Source of the DNA: Malus domestica
Lineage: Eukaryota; Streptophyta; Magnoliopsida; Rosales; Rosaceae
Assembly (NCBI RefSeq): GCF_042453785.1
Contig: NC_091663.1
Coordinates: 37,345,001 to 37,409,000, forward strand
Direction: 5' to 3'
DNA length: 64,000 bases
Below are positions 25,671 to 35,720 of the stretch, in pieces. The notes beneath the pieces are model-generated. The model had not been told where the DNA came from, did not search any database, and saw only the letters and a list, made by a program, of their open reading frames with translations. Each line of letters opens with the position of its first letter. Within the stretch, counting starts at the first letter, position 1. The translations under genes and the position numbers were made by a program.

Positions 25671-26269
25671 TGTTGGTATATGGTCCTGCTCATGATCAAC
25701 GTTCTAGATTATTCTAGTAAGCAAGTGAGGTGGCTAGAGCATGCTAGACAATTCTAGCATGTTATTAAGTTGATGGAAGAAGCTAGAGAGTACTAGCTTC
25801 CTTGGTTGCAAATAGAAAGATCTAGAAGCTACAATTTTGTGGCTAGTCTAGAATTATCTATGCTAGAGGTTTGAAGAATACACTATAAACTAGTAGAATG
25901 CCAAACCCTCACCTATAAATATGGGTGTGAGGTTGTAGTGAAGTAACCAATTAAGAACCAAGTGTGAGTAGCAAAGGATCAAGTCCAAAGCTAGAGTTCC
26001 ACTCCAAGAGTGAGAGTGAGAGTGTTCCACTACACATTGTGAGTGAAGTTTAGAGTGATAGAAAGTGTGTGTCATACTTTCTTGTATCCATCAAGCCTTG
26101 TCTTTAGCTTGGCAAGACTACTCTTGTTGTACTCATCTTTTTCATATAGTGAAGATTGATCCTTGTTTCGTGGACGTAGGCATAAATTGCCGAACCACAT
26201 AAATTCTTGGTGTCCATTTTCTACTTTACCTTGTGCATTCTCTATCTTGTAATACCGACATTCCTAACA
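25671..26269 (+). repeat. 3' LTR of the copia fossil
   Basis: 599 bp and about 97 percent identical to the 5' LTR by visual comparison. It is preceded by the purine tract CTGGAGGGGGAGA. Confidence 0.95.
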
Positions 26270-26274
26270 GGGTA

Positions 26275-26990
26275 AGCTGTTCCAAAATTGTAATTTCATT
26301 TGTCTTTTCTTTGGATGAACCCAACGTACAACAACTGTATCTTAATTATTTAATTGTATTATTCTTGGCAAGACGTGCATTTATATATTATCAATCAGAT
26401 AATGAAGATTAACATAGTTAGTATCTTGTTATTGGTCCCTTTATAATGTAAAAACAAAAAATTGGTGCATTAAGTTGAGACTACGAGAAGTACTGTATAT
26501 ATGGTCAAGCTAAATGGTATCTTCTCAAGTTAAATGGTAGGTTATACCTACATGTTTCTGAGCTTGTCTTTTAACTCTCTGTACTCATCCAAGCCAGTCC
26601 ACATCTTCTTCCTTTAATTAATCCCATCGTTTAATCAACCTTGTAATTTTGCGCAGAATATTTTGATTAAATATGGTAATTAGCAATGACGTTTGTTTAA
26701 TTTTTAGCTCAAATAGAGGATTAAATGGTTTTTATTTGGACAAGTTTTTGGCATTTCATGGCTGCTGGCTTTGTTGACAATATCGGAATTATGTCACTAT
26801 CGTGGTTGCATTCCTCGCCTTAAACTGTGCTTTATTATTCATGCGTGCGATCGTTGTTATCAACCAAACATACAAACTGATACAGATATATTCGTCGATA
26901 CGAATCCGAATAATCTTACTGTCTCACTTGAGGTTCACTTGAGCTCTGAGAATATATTTGGTGAATTTGTTTGTTCATATATAATCCGGC
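26275..26990 (+). other. Upstream region of the intact GRAS gene
   Basis: This continues the duplication unit after the copia insertion and matches 11542-12881 in patches, especially the 400 bp before the start codon. It presumably contains the promoter. The copia 3' LTR now lies only about 720 bp upstream of the start codon. No separate gene is seen. Confidence 0.6.
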
Positions 26991-28874
26991 ATGGCGAATG
27001 CATTCTTCTCCTTCACACCCTTTGATTTTGGAGTCCTCGGCGGCGGCAGTGGTTTGACTTCCCAGCTGGAAAATTATGAGAAGGAAGATCAGGAGCTCAA
27101 GGGGAAGCCAGACCATTTGTTTGGGATAGAAGAATTAGGGCTGGGAGAGATGGAAAAGTTATCTCATTTGTCCAAAGATCAACAACAATCCAAGGCAAGT
27201 TATTTGATGTTGGATAATTTCAGTTTCGATACAGGTTGTTCCGAACATGATCTCCAACGTTCCAGCAGCAAGTGCGAGAAAGCACGATCTCATGTTTCCA
27301 AAGATCACGACCACCGCCACTACCAACAACAAAATCAACATTACCAACAACCATCCAAGTCAAATTACTCCGATTGGGATAATTTCACCTTTGATTCTGC
27401 CTTCCCATCCACGCAACCAATCCAGGACGCGACAAATGAGCTCACGTACAGCCAAATAGGAGAATCAGACATTGCGGAGACCAACAAGCAAATGCCCCAT
27501 CAGTCTTCCTTAGCTGTGTTGGAGCTCCTAAACAACTACGGCAGTGCGTTCAAGAATCTGAGGGGAGACAGATTAAGCAACAGATGCAATGAAGCTGAAG
27601 CCTCCTCGTTTTCGATCCAACAAAAATTGTCAACCGAGGAGATCATGAGGGTTGCCGGAGCAAGGTATGTGCAATTCTCTAATCAAGGATATGGCGATTT
27701 TTTCATGCCTTTGCACCCGTTTGGCTACGCGCTTTCGGGTCTATCTGAAGAAGAAACGAAAGATGTGGAGCTTGCTCACATCTTTTTAGCTGCAGCAGAG
27801 AAGGTAGGCTACCAACAATTTGAGCGCGCAAACCGCCTGCTTCTTCGTTGCGAATTTGCTGCCTCCTTCAAAGTCAACCCTGTCCAGAGGGTTGTTTTCT
27901 ATTTTGCCAAGGCGCTTCGTGAGAGGATCGACAAGGAAACGGGGAACAGCATGTATAAGGGGAATGAAATGTCTACTTATAGTAATGGACTAAGCACAAA
28001 CCTTACAACTCTTGCATTCTACCAAGATACCCCTTTTCATTCAGTTATGCAGTACCCAGGAATCCAAGTAATACTCGAAAGCGTAGTCTTGGAAAGCAAG
28101 GTTCATTTGATTGATCTCGAAATCAGAAGCGGAGTGCACTGGTCAGGGCTGATGGAAGTGCTTGTAGGGCGCGAGGAGTGCCCCATTGAGCTCCTTACAA
28201 TAACTGCAGTGGGAGTGACGGGCAAGCAGAAGATCGAGGAGACAGGAAGGAGGCTGGCAAGCGTCGCAGAGGCCTTGAACTTACCCTTTCAATTCAAGGC
28301 AGTGATTGTGACAGACATGGAAGATGTCAAGGACCAATTGTTTGATGTCAAGGATGACGAAGCTGTGGTGGTTTACGCGCCTTTAATACTAAGGACAATG
28401 ATTTCGAGGTCAAGTTGCTTGGAAAATCTGATGAGGGTGGTGAGAAATCTCACCCCTTGTGTAATAGTGGTGATTGAGGTGGAGGCCAACCACAATTCAC
28501 CGTCATTTGTGAACCGATTCATCGATGCGCTGTTTTATTACAGTGCATTTTTCGACTGCCTAGAGACTTGCGTGAAGCAGGAGAAGAACAGAGTGCTGAT
28601 GGAGGAGTTGTTACATGAGGGAATACGAAACATTGTGGTGGCGGAGGGGAGTGAAAGGGTTGTGAGAAGCGTGACGATGGAGGTGTGGAGAGCCTTCTTT
28701 GCAAGGTTTAGAATGGTGGAAATCAACTTAAGTAATGCAGCTTTGTACCAAGCTAGGTTGGTGGCTAAAAAGTTTGGAAGCCCTCCTTGCACACTTGATA
28801 GGAATGGGAAATGTCTTATTGTTGGGTGGAAAGGAACCCCAATCCATTCACTTTCGGCTTGGAAGTTTACTTGA
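26991..28874 (+). CDS. GRAS-family transcriptional regulator (copy B, intact)
   Basis: Intronless gene for a 627-residue protein. Residues 1 to about 175 form a variable, low-complexity N terminus (MANAFFSFTPFDFG start; QQQ/HYQQQ tract near 105-120). It lacks the DELLA and TVHYNP motifs, so it is not a true gibberellin-responsive DELLA even though databases often label such proteins RGL1-like. The GRAS domain follows: leucine-rich region I from about 176 (LELLNNYGSAF), the VHIID core as VHLIDLE at about 372, leucine-rich II and PFYRE-type regions, and a C-terminal SAW motif (HSLSAWKF). GRAS proteins are nuclear co-regulators that work through partner transcription factors. The start is chosen because the N terminus is conserved with the pseudogene at 12882. 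The exact subfamily is not resolved. Confidence 0.93.
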   Translation: MANAFFSFTPFDFGVLGGGSGLTSQLENYEKEDQELKGKPDHLFGIEELGLGEMEKLSHLSKDQQQSKASYLMLDNFSFDTGCSEHDLQRSSSKCEKARSHVSKDHDHRHYQQQNQHYQQPSKSNYSDWDNFTFDSAFPSTQPIQDATNELTYSQIGESDIAETNKQMPHQSSLAVLELLNNYGSAFKNLRGDRLSNRCNEAEASSFSIQQKLSTEEIMRVAGARYVQFSNQGYGDFFMPLHPFGYALSGLSEEETKDVELAHIFLAAAEKVGYQQFERANRLLLRCEFAASFKVNPVQRVVFYFAKALRERIDKETGNSMYKGNEMSTYSNGLSTNLTTLAFYQDTPFHSVMQYPGIQVILESVVLESKVHLIDLEIRSGVHWSGLMEVLVGREECPIELLTITAVGVTGKQKIEETGRRLASVAEALNLPFQFKAVIVTDMEDVKDQLFDVKDDEAVVVYAPLILRTMISRSSCLENLMRVVRNLTPCVIVVIEVEANHNSPSFVNRFIDALFYYSAFFDCLETCVKQEKNRVLMEELLHEGIRNIVVAEGSERVVRSVTMEVWRAFFARFRMVEINLSNAALYQARLVAKKFGSPPCTLDRNGKCLIVGWKGTPIHSLSAWKFT

Positions 28875-29813
28875 GAAGAAAAACTTGGATTTTGGGACAT
28901 ACAGATTAAGTCATCCATACGACATTTCTTACAAAAGTATAGAAGTCTCTCTATATTTAATCTCACTCCTTATAAAAGATACCTTAGTAGTGTAGAAATA
29001 TCAAACTTGCACTCTCTTCGTCGAGAGATGGTGGAGAAAGAGTATTTTTTAGAGTTGAAAACAATGTAATATATGATTGTTGAGTTGATCTTATATTTTC
29101 TATCCAAAACGTCGTCGTTTTAATCAAACGATATTCAAATTTAAATTAATTTATTTCTTATAAATTTAAAATTAGTTGCATTGGAGAGAGCACAATGACA
29201 TAATTTTAACCAGAGCACAATGACGAACATAGAAAATATAAACATCAAATTGTATCCGTTTTGAATTCTCATTAGTGCTTGAATTTATCCAAATTTAGAA
29301 ATGTTTGAGGGTTTCTAATTGGGTAGAGAACCCCTAATTCCAACCAATAAAAGAAGAGGATATAGTCCTACGTATGTAGGCCAAGCGCTAACCCCTAATT
29401 ATGGGGTACAAAATCTATGCTTGCTATCTATCAATTTTGAATTTCACATCATTAAGTCTTTGAAATAGTCTGGTGTAAGTTTTAGATTATCATATCGTTT
29501 GTTAAAAGAACTAATAGAAGAAGAGAAAATAGTAAAATCGACACATACAATATTTTTTCCTTCAAAGCGTAAACACATCATTAATCTTCCAACGCATATA
29601 CTAGTCTTTCATTCGTGTCAAATTTTACACACGTAAGACATAAGTTATATATAACCGACGCACACAATGATGGCCGCTTCGGCATGTAGGCCATGTCATC
29701 TTTCGGGCGTGTATGCCACAACAGCAATCCGTACACGTGTCAGTCACTAAATGGTTTATTACCTTCATTTTCTTAGTCATTTCTTTGTTGAGTCGCACAG
29801 GTACACAGCAGAG
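28875..29813. other. GRAS 3' flank and SWN upstream region
   Basis: AT-rich sequence without recognised repeats. A TATATATAA box at 29646-29654 lies about 160 bp upstream of the SWN start codon and is a plausible core promoter, but the transcription start is unknown. Confidence 0.45.
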
Positions 29814-32800
29814 ATGAGCAGAACAGGGACGATGCTGTCCCAAGCTTCCAACTCTGCAACTGAACTCACAGTCAGTCTCTCTCTCTAAACTCTCTCTATC
29901 TCTCTCACCTCATCGATCCCTGAATTCTCTGTTTCTTCTCGCGACTTTGGTTCCTGCTTTCTTTTTCTTCCTGTTAAAAACAAAATTTCGATGCTTTTTT
30001 TTTTATCAGAATTGTAATTGTTGTGATCAAACAGGGATGAGAATTTATCTTCGGATATCCGGATTGCATTTTTGATATCAAAGCAATGAAATTTCAGAAC
30101 TTTGTGAGATTAGAAGTCGTAGCTTCTTGTACAGTAGTTGTACATTTTCTCTGCAGCCAAACAGAAAATAGAATCTGATTGTGTTTGATATTGAATTCAC
30201 GATATGTGTGTACTCTGTGATTTATATGGGCAGAAATTCCATGGAGAAGATCCGAGTGATGGCATCGGAAGTTTGGAGCAGAAGATGCACCAGCTCAAGT
30301 TGCAAATTCAAGCAGAGAGGGTGATATCAGTAAAAGTATGTTTTTTCACATACATTTCAATGCCTTGTTTATTTATTCGAAATCGGAATTGTTTAAGAAT
30401 TGAGTTTAGGAGGAATTGAATTGAGGAGAATCAGAATCCGAGTTCCCATAGAAGCTGTTTGCTAGATTATCTGGAAATGTATAACCGTAATGATTTCACG
30501 TTTAGTAAAAGTAAGTTTTGGCATACATTTGTTATACATTTCAGGAAAAAGTTAAGAAGAACAGGGAGAAGGTAGAAGGTTATGTTTCGAAAATTATATC
30601 GGAGACATCAAGAGCGAATTTGAATGCTTCGTCATCAGAGCAAAATGGGAGCTTTAAATTGTTTTCTTCAAGAATTGAACAGCCTCTCTGCAAAATCAGT
30701 GGATTTGCGCAGGGATATGGTGAGAAAAACTGGATTGAGAATCAAGAGGTGTTATTCTCATCCAGTACCAAGCTCCCACTTGTTGACAAGATACCGCCTT
30801 ATACAACTTGGATCTTCTTGGACAGGTTTGATTACCCGTTTGCTTAAACGCTTTATGGGGTTTAAAATTTGGACTTGTGACATAATGCAAATCGTAGATT
30901 TTTGTGTATGTTTTTGTCCCTGCTTTCTTATGTTGTTAATGTGAAAATTGTTGCTGTTGTGTTTCTCCCATCTCAAATTTTTCTTTCACAGCACAGAAAT
31001 CAAAGAATGGCTGAAGACCAATCAGTAGTTGGGAGGAGGCGTATTTACTACGATGAAGATGGCAGTGAAGCTCTTGTCTACAGTGGCAGTGATGATGAGG
31101 CAGAAGAACCCGAAAAAGTAAAACATGAATTTTCTGCGGGCGAAGATCGAATTCTGTTGTAAGTTCAAATGAGATGTTAGATTTTTAAAGAATCACATCG
31201 ACTTTTAGAGAATCACATCGACTATGGCTGCTTATGAACTTGCGTAGTCCAATTTTTTTGTAGGAATAAATGAAGGTTTTAAATTTTTCGTATTGAATTT
31301 GTAGGATGGCCTTTCAGGAGCATGGCCTAGGCGAGGAAGTAGTGGAAGTTGTGAGGGAGTTTATTGGAGTCCCCATTTTGGAAATCCTGGTAGCTGGCAT
31401 TAACGTGTGTTTACATTGTTGTTTGGGAGGATTTTGGTGCCTAAATTTTGTGGAATTCTACACTTGCAGGACCGTTATAACACAATCAAGGAAAGGAACC
31501 GCGAGAAACGTGAACCCGATGGGTGCATTTCTCTTGATAAGAGTCTTAGTGCTGCCTTAGATTCTTTCGATAACCTTTTCTGTCGCCGTTGCTTGGTATG
31601 CGGGTGTCATCTTGCTTGAATTGTTAAATGAAATTACTGGTTTTGCATTTTCTGATATAACTCTCAACTGCTTCTATCTAACAGGTGTTTGATTGTCGTT
31701 TGCATGGATGTTCTCAACCTTTAATATATCCTGTAAGCAGCAGTGTTGCTTATATGTGCCAGCTTGCTTGAACTCCATTAATTTATGTCTATTGTGGTAT
31801 TCTTTCTTTTTCAGAGTGAAAAGTCGCAGTGGTCCGGTCATGACGAGAACCAGGAACCTTGCAGTGATCAATGTTACCTCAGGGTATGGAATTTCCTTTC
31901 TTTATTAAAGTTCTGTTACTACTTGAGTCTATTTAGTTAAATTAGTTTCTTTTGTTCTCCTTGAATTTAGTAGTCGGACACTGTTAATCTGATAGATTTT
32001 CTTATCATGAACTTGTACAAGTTAAACTTTTTCACCCTCTCTAGGGTTTTGGTGGTGAATTAAGTTAAATGCCGAAATCTCACTAGTTCGGAGCCTGACT
32101 ACGCTTTTGTTTTCATTCTTTTGTTCAAATCTGAGGCTCACTGAACCTTTCTTTTTTCTTTTCTCCTGATGGACTATAGGGCATATTCATCATGACAATT
32201 ATGTTTTGTACACTCCATATTTACTTTGGCTTTTGCCACCAGTCATAGGATTTTTAATTCTGACCTCCAGGTTCTTCTTGCAGTTGAGTATAGTAACATC
32301 TGAGAGAGAAAGTGCTCCAGGATCATCCATTAGTGCCGAGCGACCAAGTTCTCATGGCTATACAGACCTCACACACAACGAAAGAAGCATTCCTGGAGAT
32401 GCTGAGACTACAACTTCAGAAACCATTCAGTGTTCTCATATCCTGAAGATGCACAATGAAAATACAGGGAAGCGCAAGGTCATGAAGCATACAGATAAAG
32501 TGGCAAAGGACCTAACTATAGTACCTGATGATTTCCACGGTTCTTCTAAGAAACAAAAGAGATTGGATGCTTTGGATTTGGTAACTGCAACTAGTGAACC
32601 TATCCCTGTTCGGGTTCACATTTCCAGAGGTGAACCAAGAGATGTAGCCGAAGTGCCCGAACTGAGGCAAACATCCAATTCTACACGTGGACAAGTTGAG
32701 GGGATGTGTAGCAGCTCTGAGTGGAAACCAGTGGAGAAAGATTTATACATGAAGGGACTACAGATATTTGGGAGAAACAGGTACTTATTTTTGAATTCGA

Positions 32801-33064
32801 AATGCCTTACACGGATCGTCATTACACCATTCCGTATCTTTGTACTTAATTGGTAACTTGCGTTCTGCAGTTGCCTCATAGCGAGGAACTTACTCTCCGG
32901 ATTGAGGACGTGTAAGGAAGTGTCTAGTTACATGCATAATTCTGGATCTTCAATGCCTAACAGATCTGTGGTTGAACCATCGTCATTTATGGAAGACAAT
33001 GTGAAAGCTGATTTGGATCAGACAGTAGCATCATAGAACTTATCCTCCCTATTTCTTTTTTTAC

Positions 33065-33107
<43 letters not shown>

Positions 33108-35346
33108 TAAAAAAGGTTAATTTTATTGTACTCGTACTAGGAACAAGAGATGTCGTCAAAGCCACGGTTACTTCGTAGAAGGGGAAAAGCACGGAGGCTG
33201 AAGTATTCTTGGAAGTCTGCTGGGCACCCAACAATGTGGAAAAGGATTGCTGATGGCAAAAACGATTCACTTAAACTGTATACGCCATGTGAATGCCAGT
33301 CTATGTGTGGAAAGGAATGTTCTTGTATGAGTAATGGAACCTGCTGTGAAAAATACTGTGGGTATGTCTGACTTATCCTAAAAGTAAATTGAATGAAATG
33401 CACAGAACCAGTGATTAACTCTTTCAATTTTAGGTGCTCAAAGAGTTGCAAAAATAGGTTCAGGGGATGTCACTGTGCAAAGAGTCAGTGTAGAAGTCGG
33501 CAGTGCCCATGCTTTGCTGCTGGGCGCGAATGTGACCCGGATGTCTGTCGTCATTGTTGGATTAGGTAATGAGCTCCATGATGGACCAGCTGATCGAGCT
33601 GTTTGAATCATGCACAGAGTGTTCATCATAGAGAGTTTGTTATTTCTTTAGTGGTGATTGTTTTAATTCAAATATAAATGTTTTTTGCAGTTGTGGGGAT
33701 GGTTCACTAGGCGAGCCACCGAAACAGGGAGATAGTCAGTGTGGTAACATGAGGCTTCTTCTAAGACAACAACAGAGGGTGAGCCATTCCTAGTATTTAG
33801 TTAATAAATTACTTCTGTGGTCTGCAAATTTACTTTATGATTTTTTATTGCATACACTGTCTTTTTTTTTCTTCAGATTCTCCTGGGCAAGTCTGATGTT
33901 GCTGGTTGGGGAGCCTTCTTAAAGGTTGGAAGATTTCGATGTTTTTGTATGTGGCATCCTATAACTTGAAGTTGATTTTTCTTTTCTCACCATATTAAAC
34001 CATGTGATTTCAGAACCCCGTAAACAAGAATGATTATCTTGGAGAATATACTGGTGAAATCATCTCGCATCAGGAAGCAGACAAGCGGGGGAAGATTTAT
34101 GATCGTGTAAACTCATCATTCCTTTTCGACTTGAATGAACAGGCAAGGGAAAATTAATGATTGGCCGCTTTTACATTTGTATTTTAATTTTCTTCGCAAA
34201 TATGTGATAGAGTATTTATCAAATATAACAAAAAATTAACCATTAATTTCAAAAATGTCACTTTTTATAAAAATTTTCAAATATATCTAAAATTCCATCT
34301 AAATAGACACAAATACTCTCAAATTTAACAATCAAATAAATTAAAGGCTTTTTAGGCATAATAATTCGTGATATTGACATAACTCCTTAATCTGGTCATT
34401 AATAATTAATGATAATCAATAGTATTGTTCTTGAATTTGTCCATCGTAATTATTTTAGTTTTTTCGTGAAAAATCTGTCCATTACTCTGTTAGTGTGATG
34501 ATATGGCGCCATGTGAGTCTTACAAATACAATCATACAACGACATGTGGATTAACTTTAAAAACTAGTTTTATATTTAAAACTAAAAATGATATTAGTAA
34601 GAAAAAGGACGTTGAAAGCACGATTGAAATTCTACTACTCCCACTTGCGGTAACCGTGGGGATAGGGTTGTGGTGGTAGAGTGTAGAAGTGAAGGTGAGT
34701 TGGATCAAAGTTTGAGGCAATGGTAGCTAAAAAGCCTTTAATTTATTTAATTTTAAAATTTTAGGATATTTGTGTCTATTTAAGTGAAATTTTGGATATA
34801 TTTGAAAGTTTTTATAAAAAGTGACATTTTTTAAATCAACGGTTAATTTTTGGGTATATTTGATAAATACTCTATGTGATACCTATAGGATATAGCTTTA
34901 CACTGGCATTACGCCTGTTTACTGCAGTATGTCCTAGATGCTTACCGAAAGGGAGACAAGCTTAAATTTGCAAACCACTCATCAAATCCTAACTGCCATG
35001 CAAAGGTGATTAAGTAGTCTGTAATTCTCTTGTTTGATGGTTACAATGGTGTGTACTAATACATGTTTGCATATAGGTAATGCTGGTCGCGGGTGTGTGC
35101 TAATACATGTTTGATTAGTTATAATGGTGTGTGCTATTACATGTTTGTGTATAGGTAATGCTGGTTGCGGGTGATCATCGAGTTGGCATATTTGCCAAGG
35201 AGCATATTGATGCCGGTGAGGAGCTCTTCTACGATTATTGTTATCTATCAGAGGCAGCACCTGTATGGGCTCAAAAACCGGAGGGTTCTAAGAGGGACGA
35301 TTCATCTGTCTCCCGAGGCAGAGCGAAAAAGCACCAAGCCCTTTGA
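29814..35346 (+). CDS. SWN: Histone H3K27 methyltransferase, E(z) homologue SWINGER/EZA1
   Basis: Seventeen coding exons: 29814-29870, 30234-30335, 30545-30825, 30997-31158, 31305-31389, 31470-31595, 31685-31732, 31815-31883, 32284-32780, 32871-33024, 33141-33361, 33434-33565, 33691-33778, 33877-33924, 34014-34142, 34928-35005, 35155-35346. They give 822 residues in unbroken phase. The family's Arabidopsis SWN is of similar length. This is the catalytic subunit of Polycomb repressive complex 2, which trimethylates H3K27 in chromatin. Motifs in order: [20 protein letters not shown] (about 138-157), [18 protein letters not shown], a variable middle, the cysteine-rich CXC region (about 545-650, [19 protein letters not shown]), and a SET domain (about 675-800) with GWGAFLK, FANHS and the catalytic-pocket YDY. 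The tail KPEGSKRDD and overall wording match SWN rather than CLF. Exon 15 ends in a GC donor. The first exon (19 residues) is the least certain. Gene model inferred from splice signals. Confidence 0.93.
34143..34927 (+). other. GC-AG intron 15 of SWN
   Basis: Exon 15 ends GAACAG and the intron starts GCAAGG; it ends CTGCAG. Phase and protein continuity (DLNEQ then [10 protein letters not shown], as in the family) require this boundary, and no GT donor fits nearby. AG/GCAAG is the usual strong context for GC donors. Confidence 0.85.
34210..34872. mobile_element. Mutator-like MITE inside SWN intron 15
   Basis: 663-bp element that begins GAGTATTTATCAAATATA and ends with the reverse complement. 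Long terminal inverted repeats of about 120 bp lie at 34210-34330 and 34750-34872. It is flanked by a perfect 9-bp target duplication, TATGTGATA (34201-34209 and 34873-34881), the length typical of Mutator-like elements. No coding capacity. It makes up most of the intron. Confidence 0.92.
35057..35100 (+). repeat. Duplicated acceptor of SWN exon 17 (decoy splice site)
   Basis: The segment ATATAGGTAATGCTGG..GCGGGTG occurs at 35071 and again, as the real exon start, at about 35149 (78 bp later). The upstream copy has a usable AG at 35075-35076. Splicing there would read VMLVAGVC and then stop, cutting off the last part of the SET domain. Confidence 0.75.
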
Positions 35347-35720
35347 ATGGATAGTTAGCGTGGATGGAGATGTACCTAAGTATCAAGTGTGGCGCATAGC
35401 TCGACTCTGGAGGGTTTATCCATGACAACATCCGGGACAAGAATTGTCCTTCTAGGTCAATAAGGCTGTATTGGAAATAAGGTTTTTTTTTTTTTATGGA
35501 TTTATAGACAATAAGTTTGAATTCTTCTAGCAGTTCGGTATTGTAGTTTGTGTTCGGGAATGCTATCGCAAAGAGGCATGTTGTGATGGTAATAACCGGA
35601 AATTCTATGTAAAACATTTCTCGAGATGAAAAAAGGGTTGAATTGATTTATTTTATCTTTTGATAAGATTCTGTACTTATTGAATGAATTTGATAAACAG
35701 ACAGTGGTTTGCAGTGTGAG
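35347..35720. other. Convergent intergenic gap, SWN / TBL gene 1
   Basis: This 374-bp gap holds the 3' ends of two convergent genes. A T run lies at about 35483-35494. Nothing else is recognised. Confidence 0.5.

Larger units (their letters stand above)
20996..26269 (+). mobile_element. Ty1/copia LTR retrotransposon fossil (complete structure, broken coding)
   Basis: A structurally full-length element. The two LTRs start TGTTGG and end CTAACA and are flanked by a 5-bp target duplication, GGGTA (20991-20995 and 26270-26274). After the 5' LTR comes a primer-binding site, TGGTATCAGAGCC, complementary to initiator methionine tRNA. Parts follow in copia order: gag (about 21.6-22.3 kb), protease (DNGASFHAT, about 22.5 kb), integrase with its zinc-binding lead (about 22.9-23.5 kb), reverse transcriptase (about 24.2-24.7 kb) and RNase H (about 25.1-25.6 kb); a purine tract precedes the 3' LTR. 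The coding region is broken roughly ten times. By eye the LTRs differ at about 19 of 597 positions (about 3 percent) plus two single-base indels. That is of the order of one million years if a rate near 1.3e-8 per site per year is assumed. Confidence 0.95.

Noticed and set aside
26991-28874. Calling the intact GRAS protein a DELLA
   Set aside because: The N terminus lacks DELLA and TVHYNP motifs; only the GRAS domain is shared.
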